This document shows, piece by piece, positions 5,932 to 11,999 of a stretch of DNA of 17,682 bases; positions within the stretch are counted from its first letter, which is position 1, and each line of letters starts with the position of its first letter. The notes under the pieces were generated by a model. It saw only the letters and a list, made by a program, of their open reading frames with translations. It did no database searches and had not been told where the DNA came from. Both the position numbers and the translations under genes were made by a program. The stretch spans positions 1 to 17,682 of the forward strand of contig JBKPRH010000211.1 in the NCBI GenBank assembly GCA_046765795.1, read 5' to 3'. The stretch is from Gp6-AA40 sp046765795 (lineage in GTDB: Bacteria; Acidobacteriota; Vicinamibacteria; Vicinamibacterales; UBA2999).

Positions 5932-7452
5932 TTACTTACCGATACCGGCGAGTTCCCTGGCCGATGCCTGCTCAACATCGTTGTGCAAGCTGTGCCCATG
6001 GGCGTCCATCGTCACGATCGCGGGAAATTCCTCAATCGTCAGATGCCACATTGCCTCAGGCGTACCGAACTCCATTAGTGAGACGCCATCCACGCTCTTG
6101 ATGGTGCGGGCGTAGAACTGAGCCGCACCGCCGATCGCATTGAGGTAGACGGCACCCGCTTCCTGCAGAGCCGCGAGCGTCTTGCCACCCATCCCGCCTT
6201 TGCCGATGACCGCCCGCACACCGAACCGCTTGATGATGTCGCCCTGATACGGCTCTTCGCGAATGCTCGTCGTCGGGCCCGCGGCGGTGACGCGCCACGT
6301 CTCTCCCTCTTTCTTGACGACCGGCCCGCAGTGATAGATGACACCGCCACGCAGATCGACCGGCGGCTCGTGCGACATCAGGTGATGATGCACAGCGTCG
6401 CGGCCGGTGTAGGCGCGCCCGGAGACGAGCACGACATCGCCGACCTTCAGCGATCGCACTTGCTCCTCCGTCAGCGGCGTCCGCAGCACGACTTCACGTC
6501 CGGTGCGCGGGAAGCCGGACTGATCGGCCATATGGACGACTGGAGTCGCGGCATCGCGATAGAGCCATCGCTTGATCTCGCCGCTCTTGGCATCGAGCAC
6601 GACGCCGAGACGGCGATACGCCCAGCAGTCGTAAGCGACCGAGACAAAGAAGCTGGCAGGCAGCCGGTTCAGCGCGCCGACTTTGCAGCCGATCAGCGAG
6701 ATGCGGCCGCCGAATCCCATCGTGCCGATGCCGAGTCTGTTGACCTCGCCCATGATCGACGCCTCGAGCTCGGCGAGTCGCGGATCCGGATTCACATCGT
6801 CGAGTGTTCGAAACAACTGCTCCTTGGCGTTGACGTATCCGGAGGTGCGATCGCCACCGATGCAGACACCGATCGCGCCCGGCGCACAGCCCTTGCCCTG
6901 CGCGTTCCACACTGCATGCAGAATGCATTTACGCACGCCCTCGAGCGAGCGATCGGCGCGGCCCAGATTCGGCAACTCCTGCGGCAGCGAGTACTGCGCA
7001 TTCATGTTCTCGCAGCCGCCGCCTTTGAGGATCAGCTTCACCTCGATCTCGTCATCGTTCTCCCACTGCTCGAAGTGAATGATGGGTGTGCCCGGACCGA
7101 GGTTGTTGCCGGAATTTTCACCGGTGAGCGAGTCCACTGAATTTGGCCGCAGCTTGCCGCGTTTGGTGGCCTCCGCCACGGCCTCGCGAATCATCTTCTT
7201 CATCGCGATCTGATTCGCGCCAACCGGCGTCTTGACCTCGAACGTCGGCATGCCCGTGTCCTGGCAGATGGCGCCTTCCTCGTCAGCCGCGAGGTCGATG
7301 TTCTGCGCGATCACCGCCAGTGCCTGCGAAGATTGCGTGCCCTCGCGCTCCTGACCCATGGCGACCCGCATTGCCGCCCGTACATCAGGTGGAAGATCGG
7401 TGGACGTCCGCACGACCAGGGCAAGCACGCTGTCGAGAAAGGCTGATGGCAT
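5932..7452 (-). CDS. Fumarate hydratase, class I ([4Fe-4S] type)
   Basis: The 506-aa single chain contains both class I fumarase domains. The N-terminal cluster domain has ICQDTGMP (C63), GGGCENMN (C147), GKGCAPGAIGVCIGGD (C189, C197) and ISLIGCKVGALN (C256). The C-terminal domain has SGRAYTGRDAVHHHL, the YHCGPVV strand, GPTTSIREEPYQGDII and VIGKGGMGGKT. It converts fumarate and malate reversibly in the TCA cycle and is oxygen-sensitive through its cluster. Length and domain order match FumA/FumB-like enzymes, and no frameshift is seen. The L(+)-tartrate dehydratase family is the main alternative but is usually split into two shorter subunits. The ATG at 7452 sits exactly six bases after a TATACT box, so the mRNA may be leaderless. 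It diverges from aspartase, whose product fumarate is its substrate. Confidence 0.92.
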   Translation of the reverse strand: MPSAFLDSVLALVVRTSTDLPPDVRAAMRVAMGQEREGTQSSQALAVIAQNIDLAADEEGAICQDTGMPTFEVKTPVGANQIAMKKMIREAVAEATKRGKLRPNSVDSLTGENSGNNLGPGTPIIHFEQWENDDEIEVKLILKGGGCENMNAQYSLPQELPNLGRADRSLEGVRKCILHAVWNAQGKGCAPGAIGVCIGGDRTSGYVNAKEQLFRTLDDVNPDPRLAELEASIMGEVNRLGIGTMGFGGRISLIGCKVGALNRLPASFFVSVAYDCWAYRRLGVVLDAKSGEIKRWLYRDAATPVVHMADQSGFPRTGREVVLRTPLTEEQVRSLKVGDVVLVSGRAYTGRDAVHHHLMSHEPPVDLRGGVIYHCGPVVKKEGETWRVTAAGPTTSIREEPYQGDIIKRFGVRAVIGKGGMGGKTLAALQEAGAVYLNAIGGAAQFYARTIKSVDGVSLMEFGTPEAMWHLTIEEFPAIVTMDAHGHSLHNDVEQASARELAGIGK

Positions 7453-7458
7453 CCGCTC

Positions 7459-7464
7459 AGTATA
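7459..7464 (-). promoter_or_regulatory. -10 box placed for a leaderless fumarase transcript
   Basis: On the minus strand TATACT is followed by GAGCGG and then the ATG at 7452, so the predicted +1 is the A of the start codon. No convincing -35 is visible at 17 bp spacing. The same arrangement precedes moaE at 11173. Confidence 0.5.
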
Positions 7465-7466
7465 AT
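7461..7466 (+). promoter_or_regulatory. Candidate -10 box for aspartase, overlapping the fumarase -10
   Basis: A consensus TATAAT reads toward aspartase. Its four left bases are shared with the opposite-strand TATACT of fumarase, so both promoters could not be occupied at once. The -35 at 17 bp spacing is poor (AAAGGC). Transcription from here would give an 89-nt leader that includes the inverted repeat at 7479-7551. A TTGACG at 7498 is an alternative -35, but its -10 is weak. Confidence 0.35.
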
Positions 7467-7478
7467 TAACAATGAATG

Positions 7479-7551
7479 GACGATCGACGAGGGACGATTG
7501 ACGGATTGCGTTCCCGCGCCCTCATTCGTCCATCGTCCCTCGCCAATCGTC
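7479..7551. repeat. Long imperfect inverted repeat between fumarase and aspartase
   Basis: The arms 7479-7506 and 7524-7551 (28 nt) match at 24 positions when one is reversed, including the shared core CGAGGGACGAT, around a 17-nt loop. It fills most of the 109-bp divergent intergenic region. It could be an RNA hairpin in the aspartase leader, a protein-binding palindrome, or a dispersed intergenic repeat. Confidence 0.6.
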
Positions 7552-7561
7552 GATTGCACTG

Positions 7562-8965
7562 ATGGCACGGATCGAACGCGATCCGCTGGGCGAATACGCC
7601 GTTCCCGATGATGCCTATTACGGCATCCAGACGGCACGTGCGGTCGAAAACTTTCCGATCAGCGGCCTGCACGCGCCGACGCCACTCATCACTGCCACCG
7701 TCTTCATCAAGAAATCCGCCGCCCAATCGAACGTGGCGCTCGGTCGTCTCGACGCGAGGATCGGCGGCGCGATCATTCAGGCCGCGGACGAGATCCTCAA
7801 AGGCTCGCTGAGCGACCAGTTCATCGTCGACGTGTATCAGGCAGGCGCCGGCACGTCGCACAACATGAACGTCAACGAGGTGCTCGCCAATCGCGCGTCC
7901 GAAATTCTCGGCGGCGCGAAGGGCGAATATCGGCTGGTCCATCCCAACGATCACGTCAACATGGGACAGTCCACCAACGACGTCTTCCCGACGGCGACGC
8001 GTCTGGCGCTGCTACTCGGGCATCAGTGGCTGGTGGACGCGGCGCACGCGCTCGCCGGCTCGCTCGCGCGCAAGGCCGACATGTTCGCGTCGGTGCTGAA
8101 AGTCGGCCGCACGCACTTGCAGGACGCGGTGCCGATTACGCTCGGCCAGGAGTTCAGCGGCTACGCCGGCTGCATCGATCGCGCGGCACACGATATCGAA
8201 CTCGCGTCTGAAGGACTGAAGGAGTTGAACCTCGGCGCGACCGCCGTCGGCACGGGACTCAACGCCGGAGACGACTTCACCGAGCGCGCCGTCGCCAACA
8301 TCGGCGTCCACACCGGCATCGACGTCAGAACGTCGCCGAATCGCTTCCGCGTCACGCAGAGCATGGGCGATGTGCTCGCCTACTCGGGTGCGATGCGGCG
8401 TCTGGCCGTGGAGCTGTCGAAGATCGCGAGCGACCTGCGGCTCCTCAGTTCTGGTCCGCGCGCGGGGTTGGCCGAGATCGTGTTGCCGGCAGTGCAGCCC
8501 GGGTCATCGATCATGCCTGGAAAAGTGAATCCGTCCGTGCCCGAGATGGTGAACCAGGTGTGCTACCAGGTGTACGGCTGCGATACGACCGTGTGTGTCG
8601 CGTCAGATGCCGGACAGCTCGAACTGAACGTGATGATGCCCGTGATCGCGTGGAACGCGATACACTCGTCGACCATTCTCCGGAACGCGATGATCGCTCT
8701 GCGCACCCGAACGGTGGACGGCATCGAGGCCGACGTCCAACGCTGCCGCGAGCTGCTCGAACGCAGCACCGCGGTCGCCACGGCGCTCAGTCCGTACATC
8801 GGCTATGCCAAGACTGCGGAGATCGCCAAGGTCGCCGTCGCTACCGGGCGCTCGATTCGCGATCTGGTGCTCGAGTACGGATTGATGAATGCCGCCGATC
8901 TCGATCGCATCCTGTCAGTGGAAGCGATGACGCGGCCGGGCATCGCGGGGAAAGAACGGTCATGA
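7562..8965 (+). CDS. aspA: Aspartate ammonia-lyase (aspartase)
   Basis: The 467-aa product belongs to the aspartase/fumarase superfamily and reversibly splits L-aspartate into fumarate and ammonia. The superfamily signature GSSIMPGKVNP is at residues 314-324, and GAGTSHNMNVNEVLAN (95-110) and GQSTNDVFPT (135-144) are the other conserved regions. Aspartase rather than class II fumarase is favoured by the N-terminus (DAYYGIQTARAVENFPISG) and by VPEMVNQVCYQVYGCDTTV with DAGQLELNVMMPVI after the signature. Length equals the usual 465-480 aa. No Shine-Dalgarno is evident before the ATG. It is divergent from class I fumarase, so the pair can send aspartate carbon to malate. Its end overlaps the next gene by ATGA. 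Confidence 0.9.
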   Translation: MARIERDPLGEYAVPDDAYYGIQTARAVENFPISGLHAPTPLITATVFIKKSAAQSNVALGRLDARIGGAIIQAADEILKGSLSDQFIVDVYQAGAGTSHNMNVNEVLANRASEILGGAKGEYRLVHPNDHVNMGQSTNDVFPTATRLALLLGHQWLVDAAHALAGSLARKADMFASVLKVGRTHLQDAVPITLGQEFSGYAGCIDRAAHDIELASEGLKELNLGATAVGTGLNAGDDFTERAVANIGVHTGIDVRTSPNRFRVTQSMGDVLAYSGAMRRLAVELSKIASDLRLLSSGPRAGLAEIVLPAVQPGSSIMPGKVNPSVPEMVNQVCYQVYGCDTTVCVASDAGQLELNVMMPVIAWNAIHSSTILRNAMIALRTRTVDGIEADVQRCRELLERSTAVATALSPYIGYAKTAEIAKVAVATGRSIRDLVLEYGLMNAADLDRILSVEAMTRPGIAGKERS

Positions 8966-9660
8966 GCGCGCGATTGATGGCGGGTCTCAAGACCCGCCGC
9001 TACATCATGGCTGCGCTGGTCGCATGTGTTTTCGCAGGGGCGGATCTTCAAATCCGCCTGGATGCTCAAAGCCAACAGCCGCAACCACGTCACGGGCGCC
9101 TGTTCCCGCCTCAGGATCTCGGACTTCTCGAGCAGCCGGATCGCACGCTCTGGCAGAAGCCGGAGCAGATCATGGACGCCGTGCGCGTTGCCGATGGGTC
9201 GACCGTCGCAGACATCGGCGCGGGCGCCGGCTGGTTCACGATCCGTCTCGCACAACGAGTTGGACCGAAGGGCAAGGTCTACGCGCAGGACGTGCAGCGT
9301 GTCATGCTGGACGGGATCAAGCGGCGCGTTCAGCGGGAAGGTCTTGAGAACGTCACCACAGTGCAGGCGCACGGCAACGACCCGATGCTTCCCTCGAAAA
9401 CGCTGGACGCGATTCTGATGGTGGACGCTTACCAGGAAGTCGAAAACCGTGTCGACTATCTGCGTAACCTGGCGAACGCGCTGAAGCCGACTGGCCTCAT
9501 CGGCATCGTCAACTGGAAACCGGGCCGAGGCGGGCCCGGACCTGACCCCAATGAACGGGTCGCGCAGTCCCTCGTCGAGAGCGATGCGGCCGCGGCGGGC
9601 CTGAAGGTCATCGCCCACGAGGACTTGCCTTACCAGTACTTGCTGGTGCTGTCTCGTTAG
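8962..9660 (+). CDS. Exported class I SAM-dependent methyltransferase-like protein
   Basis: The 232-aa product has a basic n-region with RR, a hydrophobic stretch YIMAALVACVFAGA (residues 14-27) and a probable signal cleavage near DAQ36 or AGA27. The class I methyltransferase core follows: VADIGAGAGWFTIRLAQ (82-98, SAM motif I), GKVYAQDVQ with an acidic residue after strand 2, and AILMVDAYQEV for motif post-II. This resembles the COG4798 predicted methyltransferases, common in Acidobacteria. The substrate is unknown. The ATG at 8962 overlaps the aspA stop (ATGA), which suggests coupling. Other starts are 8977 and 9007; the last would leave out the first palindrome but lose the positive charges. 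SAM is cytoplasmic, so an exported methyltransferase is odd; the segment may instead be a membrane anchor. Two stem-loop repeats lie in the leader. Confidence 0.8.
   Translation: MSARLMAGLKTRRYIMAALVACVFAGADLQIRLDAQSQQPQPRHGRLFPPQDLGLLEQPDRTLWQKPEQIMDAVRVADGSTVADIGAGAGWFTIRLAQRVGPKGKVYAQDVQRVMLDGIKRRVQREGLENVTTVQAHGNDPMLPSKTLDAILMVDAYQEVENRVDYLRNLANALKPTGLIGIVNWKPGRGGPGPDPNERVAQSLVESDAAAAGLKVIAHEDLPYQYLLVLSR
8979..8998. repeat. Perfect 8-bp palindromic stem-loop inside the methyltransferase leader
   Basis: GGCGGGTC-TCAA-GACCCGCC is followed by GCTACATC. It has the same shape as the hairpins upstream of prfA, the last of which is followed by ACTACATC. Here it encodes residues 6-13 if translation starts at 8962. 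Confidence 0.65.
9039..9058. repeat. 7-bp palindromic stem-loop inside the methyltransferase leader
   Basis: GGCGGAT-CTTCAA-ATCCGCC, 40 bp after the first stem-loop and with a related arm sequence (GGCGGGT versus GGCGGAT). It encodes about residues 26-33, around the end of the signal peptide. Confidence 0.6.
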
Positions 9661-9709
9661 TTCGTGGTTCGTGGCTCGTAGTTAGTGGTTAGTGGTTAGT
9701 GGTTGGTGG
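9661..9709. repeat. Seven tandem 7-bp repeats (consensus TTAGTGG)
   Basis: Starting at the first base after the methyltransferase stop, seven heptamers run without a gap: TTCGTGG twice, CTCGTAG, TTAGTGG three times, TTGGTGG. The G-rich end continues as GGTGG. It ends 21 bp before the bioY ATG. This resembles the short tandemly repeated heptamers described in cyanobacteria. Confidence 0.85.
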
Positions 9710-9716
9710 GGTGGTC

Positions 9717-9722
9717 TAGAAT
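9717..9722 (+). promoter_or_regulatory. Candidate -10 box of bioY
   Basis: TAGAAT lies eight bases before the ATG at 9731, giving a predicted leader of only one to three bases. No good -35 is seen; the heptamer repeats occupy that position. Confidence 0.4.
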
Positions 9723-9730
9723 TGACGTTC

Positions 9731-10363
9731 ATGACGGCGACGACTTCCGACACATTGCTGCGTGTGCTCACAGTGCGCGGAGACTCGACTGCCACTCCGC
9801 GCGGCATTCAGATCGCGTCGGTGCTCTTCATCACCGCACTGACTGCCGCTGCCGCACAGATCAGCGTGCCGCTGCCCTTTACCACCGTCCCGCTGACGCT
9901 GCAGCCGATGGTCGTGCTGGTGGGAAGTCTCGCGCTGGGCTCGCGGCTCGGCGCTGTGAGTCAGATTCTGTATCTCGCCGCCGGCATTGCTGGTCTGCCG
10001 GTGTTTGCCGCATCGGCGACGCTGCCGCCGGGAGCGCTGCGTCTGCTCGGACCGACGGGCGGTTATCTGATGGCGTACCCGTTGGCCGCGTTTGTCACGG
10101 GCTATCTCGCCGAGCGAGGCTTCGATCGACGCTACGTCACGTCTGTGCTCGCGATGCTCGGCGGCCTGGCGATCATCTTCGCGTCAGGCGTGGTGTGGCT
10201 GGGGCTCTTCGCACGCACGCTCACGGGCAGCACACCCGTTGGCATGCACGCCGCGCTTGCCACCGGACTCTACCCGTTTCTGCTGCCGGACATGATCAAG
10301 CTCGCGATCGCCGCCGGTTTCGTGCCGGCGCTGTGGCGTGTCGTCGGGCGCCACGCTCGCTGA
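9731..10363 (+). CDS. bioY: Biotin transporter BioY
   Basis: The 210-aa integral membrane protein matches BioY, the substrate-binding S component of the biotin ECF transporter, with about six membrane helices. Recognisable family sequence includes AAAAQISVPLPFTTVPLTLQPMVVLVGSLALGSRLGAVSQILYLAAG read in pieces: P-F-T-x-V-P-x-T-x-Q, then LGSRLGAVSQILYL, AGLPVFA, LLGPTGGYLMAYPLAAFVTGYLAER, and a C-terminal DMIKLAIAA. No EcfA or EcfT gene is next to it, so it either works alone, as some BioY proteins do, or shares a distant energising module. ATG 9731 is chosen because an upstream in-frame start would translate into the heptamer repeat. It is followed by thiD after 7 nt, forming a vitamin-related pair. 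Confidence 0.9.
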   Translation: MTATTSDTLLRVLTVRGDSTATPRGIQIASVLFITALTAAAAQISVPLPFTTVPLTLQPMVVLVGSLALGSRLGAVSQILYLAAGIAGLPVFAASATLPPGALRLLGPTGGYLMAYPLAAFVTGYLAERGFDRRYVTSVLAMLGGLAIIFASGVVWLGLFARTLTGSTPVGMHAALATGLYPFLLPDMIKLAIAAGFVPALWRVVGRHAR

Positions 10364-10370
10364 AGAGTCA

Positions 10371-11159
10371 ATGCGCATCGCGCTGACGATCGCCGGAAGT
10401 GATTCCGGCGCCGGCGCAGGTATTCAAGCCGATCTCAAGACGTTTGCCGCACACGGTGTGTACGGCACGTCCGCCATCACCGCCGTCACCGCGCAGAACA
10501 CGCTCGGCGTCACCATGTTCGAAGCGGTGTCTGCCGATCTGGTGACCGCGCAGATCGAAGCCGTCGTCGCCGACATCGGCGCGCACGCGGCCAAGACCGG
10601 GATGCTCGCCAATGCGGCGATCGTCGAAGCTGTCGCCGCGGCGGTCAAAGACCTCGAGATTCCATTCCTCGTCGTTGATCCGGTGATGATTGCGAAAGGC
10701 GGCGACCGGTTGATCGACGAGGAGGCCGTCGGCAGTCTCAAGACCGAGTTGCTGCGCGAAGCCTTTCTCGTAACACCCAACATTCCCGAGGCAGAAGCGC
10801 TGAGCGGCGTTCGCATCACGAGCGACGCCGATCGACATGAGGCCGCGCGTCGCATCGGCGCACTGGGCGCCACCGCGGTGGTGATCAAGGGCGGCCACTA
10901 TCCATCCGACGACATCGTGGACCTGCTGTTCGAGCACGGCGAGTTCGTGGAGTTCCGTCATCCGCGTGTGCCCGGTCGTCACACGCACGGCACCGGGTGC
11001 ACGTTTGCGGCGGCGATTACGTCTCACCTGGCGTTGGGACGCACGCTCCGCGAGGCCATCCCACGTGCGCAGCGGTACATTGCGGATGCGATCCGGCATG
11101 CGCCGGATCTCGGCAAGGGACACGGGCCGATGCAGCACTTCGTTCAAGTGGAAAAGTAA
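10371..11159 (+). CDS. thiD: Hydroxymethylpyrimidine/phosphomethylpyrimidine kinase
   Basis: The 262-aa product is a ThiD kinase of the ribokinase superfamily and phosphorylates HMP and HMP-P in thiamin synthesis. Motifs: ALTIAGSDSGAGAGIQADLKTF at the N-terminus (pyrimidine binding), GVYGTSAITAVTAQNT, VVDPVMIAKGG (101-111), VTPNIPEAEAL (134-144), VIKGGH, and the catalytic/anion-hole GTGC at 207-210 followed by TFAAAI. Its length is that of a single-domain ThiD, with no ThiE or TenA fusion. The ATG at 10371 follows the bioY stop by 7 nt with GAAGAG as a possible ribosome site, so the two are probably co-transcribed. No TPP riboswitch is apparent upstream. Confidence 0.95.
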   Translation: MRIALTIAGSDSGAGAGIQADLKTFAAHGVYGTSAITAVTAQNTLGVTMFEAVSADLVTAQIEAVVADIGAHAAKTGMLANAAIVEAVAAAVKDLEIPFLVVDPVMIAKGGDRLIDEEAVGSLKTELLREAFLVTPNIPEAEALSGVRITSDADRHEAARRIGALGATAVVIKGGHYPSDDIVDLLFEHGEFVEFRHPRVPGRHTHGTGCTFAAAITSHLALGRTLREAIPRAQRYIADAIRHAPDLGKGHGPMQHFVQVEK

Positions 11160-11172
11160 AAAGTACCGTCGC

Positions 11173-11178
11173 TATACT
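11173..11178 (+). promoter_or_regulatory. -10 box placed for a leaderless moaE transcript
   Basis: TATACT, then GAGCGT, then the ATG at 11185, so the predicted +1 is the first base of the start codon. The string from TATACT to ATG differs from that of the fumarase gene at one base only. The box lies in the 25-bp gap after thiD; a -35 would fall inside the end of thiD and is not evident. Confidence 0.5.
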
Positions 11179-11184
11179 GAGCGT

Positions 11185-11667
11185 ATGTCGGTCCCGCTCG
11201 TGGCAGTCACCAGCCAGGTGCTTGATCTGCAGGGGCTCGTCGATGAGCTCGCCAAGACCGGTTCGGGCGACGGCGCGATCACGCCGTTCGTCGGGCTGGT
11301 GCGCGATCACAACCAGGGACGCCGCGTCGAATACCTCGAATACGAAGCCTACGATGCACTGGCCGTTCGTGCGCTCAATCGCATCGTCGATGAGGCGCGG
11401 CAGGCGTGGCCAGACACACGTGTCGCGGTGCATCACCGGACGGGACGTCTGGACATTGGCGAAGCAAGCATCATCATCGCCGCCGCGTCACCGCACCGTG
11501 CACACGCGTTCGCGGCGTGCCGATACACCATCGAGCGCGTCAAACAGATCGTGCCAATCTGGAAACACGAGCATTTCGTCGGCGGGGATGTGTGGCTCGA
11601 AGGCGCCACCGCCGATCCAGAGGATGAGGCCGCACGGGAGACGGCCTATCGAATCGCATGCGCGTAA
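11185..11667 (+). CDS. moaE: Molybdopterin synthase catalytic subunit MoaE
   Basis: The 160-aa product shows the MoaE pattern: GAITPFVGLVRDHNQGRRV (29-47), LEYEAYDALA, the VHHRTGRLDIGEASI strand region, ASPHRAHAFAACRYTIERVK with K120, and VPIWKHEHFVGGDVWLEG with K127. These lysines correspond to the catalytic/binding lysines of E. coli MoaE. With MoaD it transfers sulfur to precursor Z (cPMP) to form molybdopterin. The start is ATG 11185, directly after a -10-like box. The gene order moaE-moaD is the reverse of E. coli, and the two overlap by 10 nt. Confidence 0.95.
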   Translation: MSVPLVAVTSQVLDLQGLVDELAKTGSGDGAITPFVGLVRDHNQGRRVEYLEYEAYDALAVRALNRIVDEARQAWPDTRVAVHHRTGRLDIGEASIIIAAASPHRAHAFAACRYTIERVKQIVPIWKHEHFVGGDVWLEGATADPEDEAARETAYRIACA

Positions 11668-11903
11668 CGATTCGATTGTTTGCGCGGCTCAGGGATTTGG
11701 CGGGCTCAGGTGAGCTCGTCCGGGACGTCCCACACCCGGCGACCGTCCAAACAGTGTGGAGGACGCTCGTGACGGAGATGCCCGAGCTGGGCGAATACGA
11801 GCGCACCATGTCCGTCGCGGTCAACGCCGACTACTCGCGGATGACTGCATCAGTCAGCGAGGGCGACGAAGTCGCCTTCCTGCCGCCCGTTTCCGGCGGT
11901 TAA
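11658..11903 (+). CDS. moaD: Molybdopterin synthase sulfur-carrier subunit MoaD
   Basis: The 81-aa product is a ubiquitin-fold sulfur carrier. It begins MRVTIRLFARLRDLAG, contains VNADYS and EGDEVAFLPPVSGG, and ends in the diglycine whose C-terminus is adenylated and thiocarboxylated. The LPPVSGG tail is characteristic of MoaD rather than ThiS. It starts inside the last codons of moaE (10-nt overlap), which supports a 1:1 coupled synthesis of the heterotetramer. MoeB/MoaA/MoaC are not in the window. Confidence 0.95.
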   Translation: MRVTIRLFARLRDLAGSGELVRDVPHPATVQTVWRTLVTEMPELGEYERTMSVAVNADYSRMTASVSEGDEVAFLPPVSGG

Positions 11904-11921
11904 TACGCTACGATCTGTCGT

Positions 11922-11989
11922 GTCCGCCTTCAGGCGGACCTCGATAGTCCGGCTAAAGCCGGACACTTATGTCTGGCTCAAAGCCAGAC
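11922..11989. repeat. Three stacked stem-loop repeats between moaD and prfA
   Basis: Three hairpins with 7-bp perfect stems follow each other: GTCCGCC-TTCA-GGCGGAC (11922-11939), GTCCGGC-TAAA-GCCGGAC (11947-11964) and GTCTGGC-TCAAA-GCCAGAC (11971-11989). All share GTCYGSC arms, short spacers and A-rich loops; the last is followed by ACTACATCGC and the prfA ATG. They look like one repeat family (REP-like) that has multiplied locally. They may also terminate or attenuate transcription into prfA. Confidence 0.75.
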
Positions 11990-11999
11990 ACTACATCGC

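Noticed and set aside
6331..7140. 269-codon open frame on the plus strand opposite class I fumarase
   Set aside because: Antisense to strongly conserved fumarase sequence and no motifs of its own.
7562..8965. Class II fumarase (FumC) as the identity of the aspartase gene
   Set aside because: The superfamily signature alone fits both, but DAYYGIQTARAVENF and the VNQVCYQVYGCDTT/DAGQLELNVM region follow aspartase.
9661..9709. CRISPR-like array
   Set aside because: Seven-base units repeat directly with no spacers, and no cas genes are present.
11922..11989. CRISPR remnant or riboswitch
   Set aside because: Three separate small hairpins with no spacer-repeat pattern; no conserved riboswitch core is recognisable, and prfA is not a known riboswitch target.
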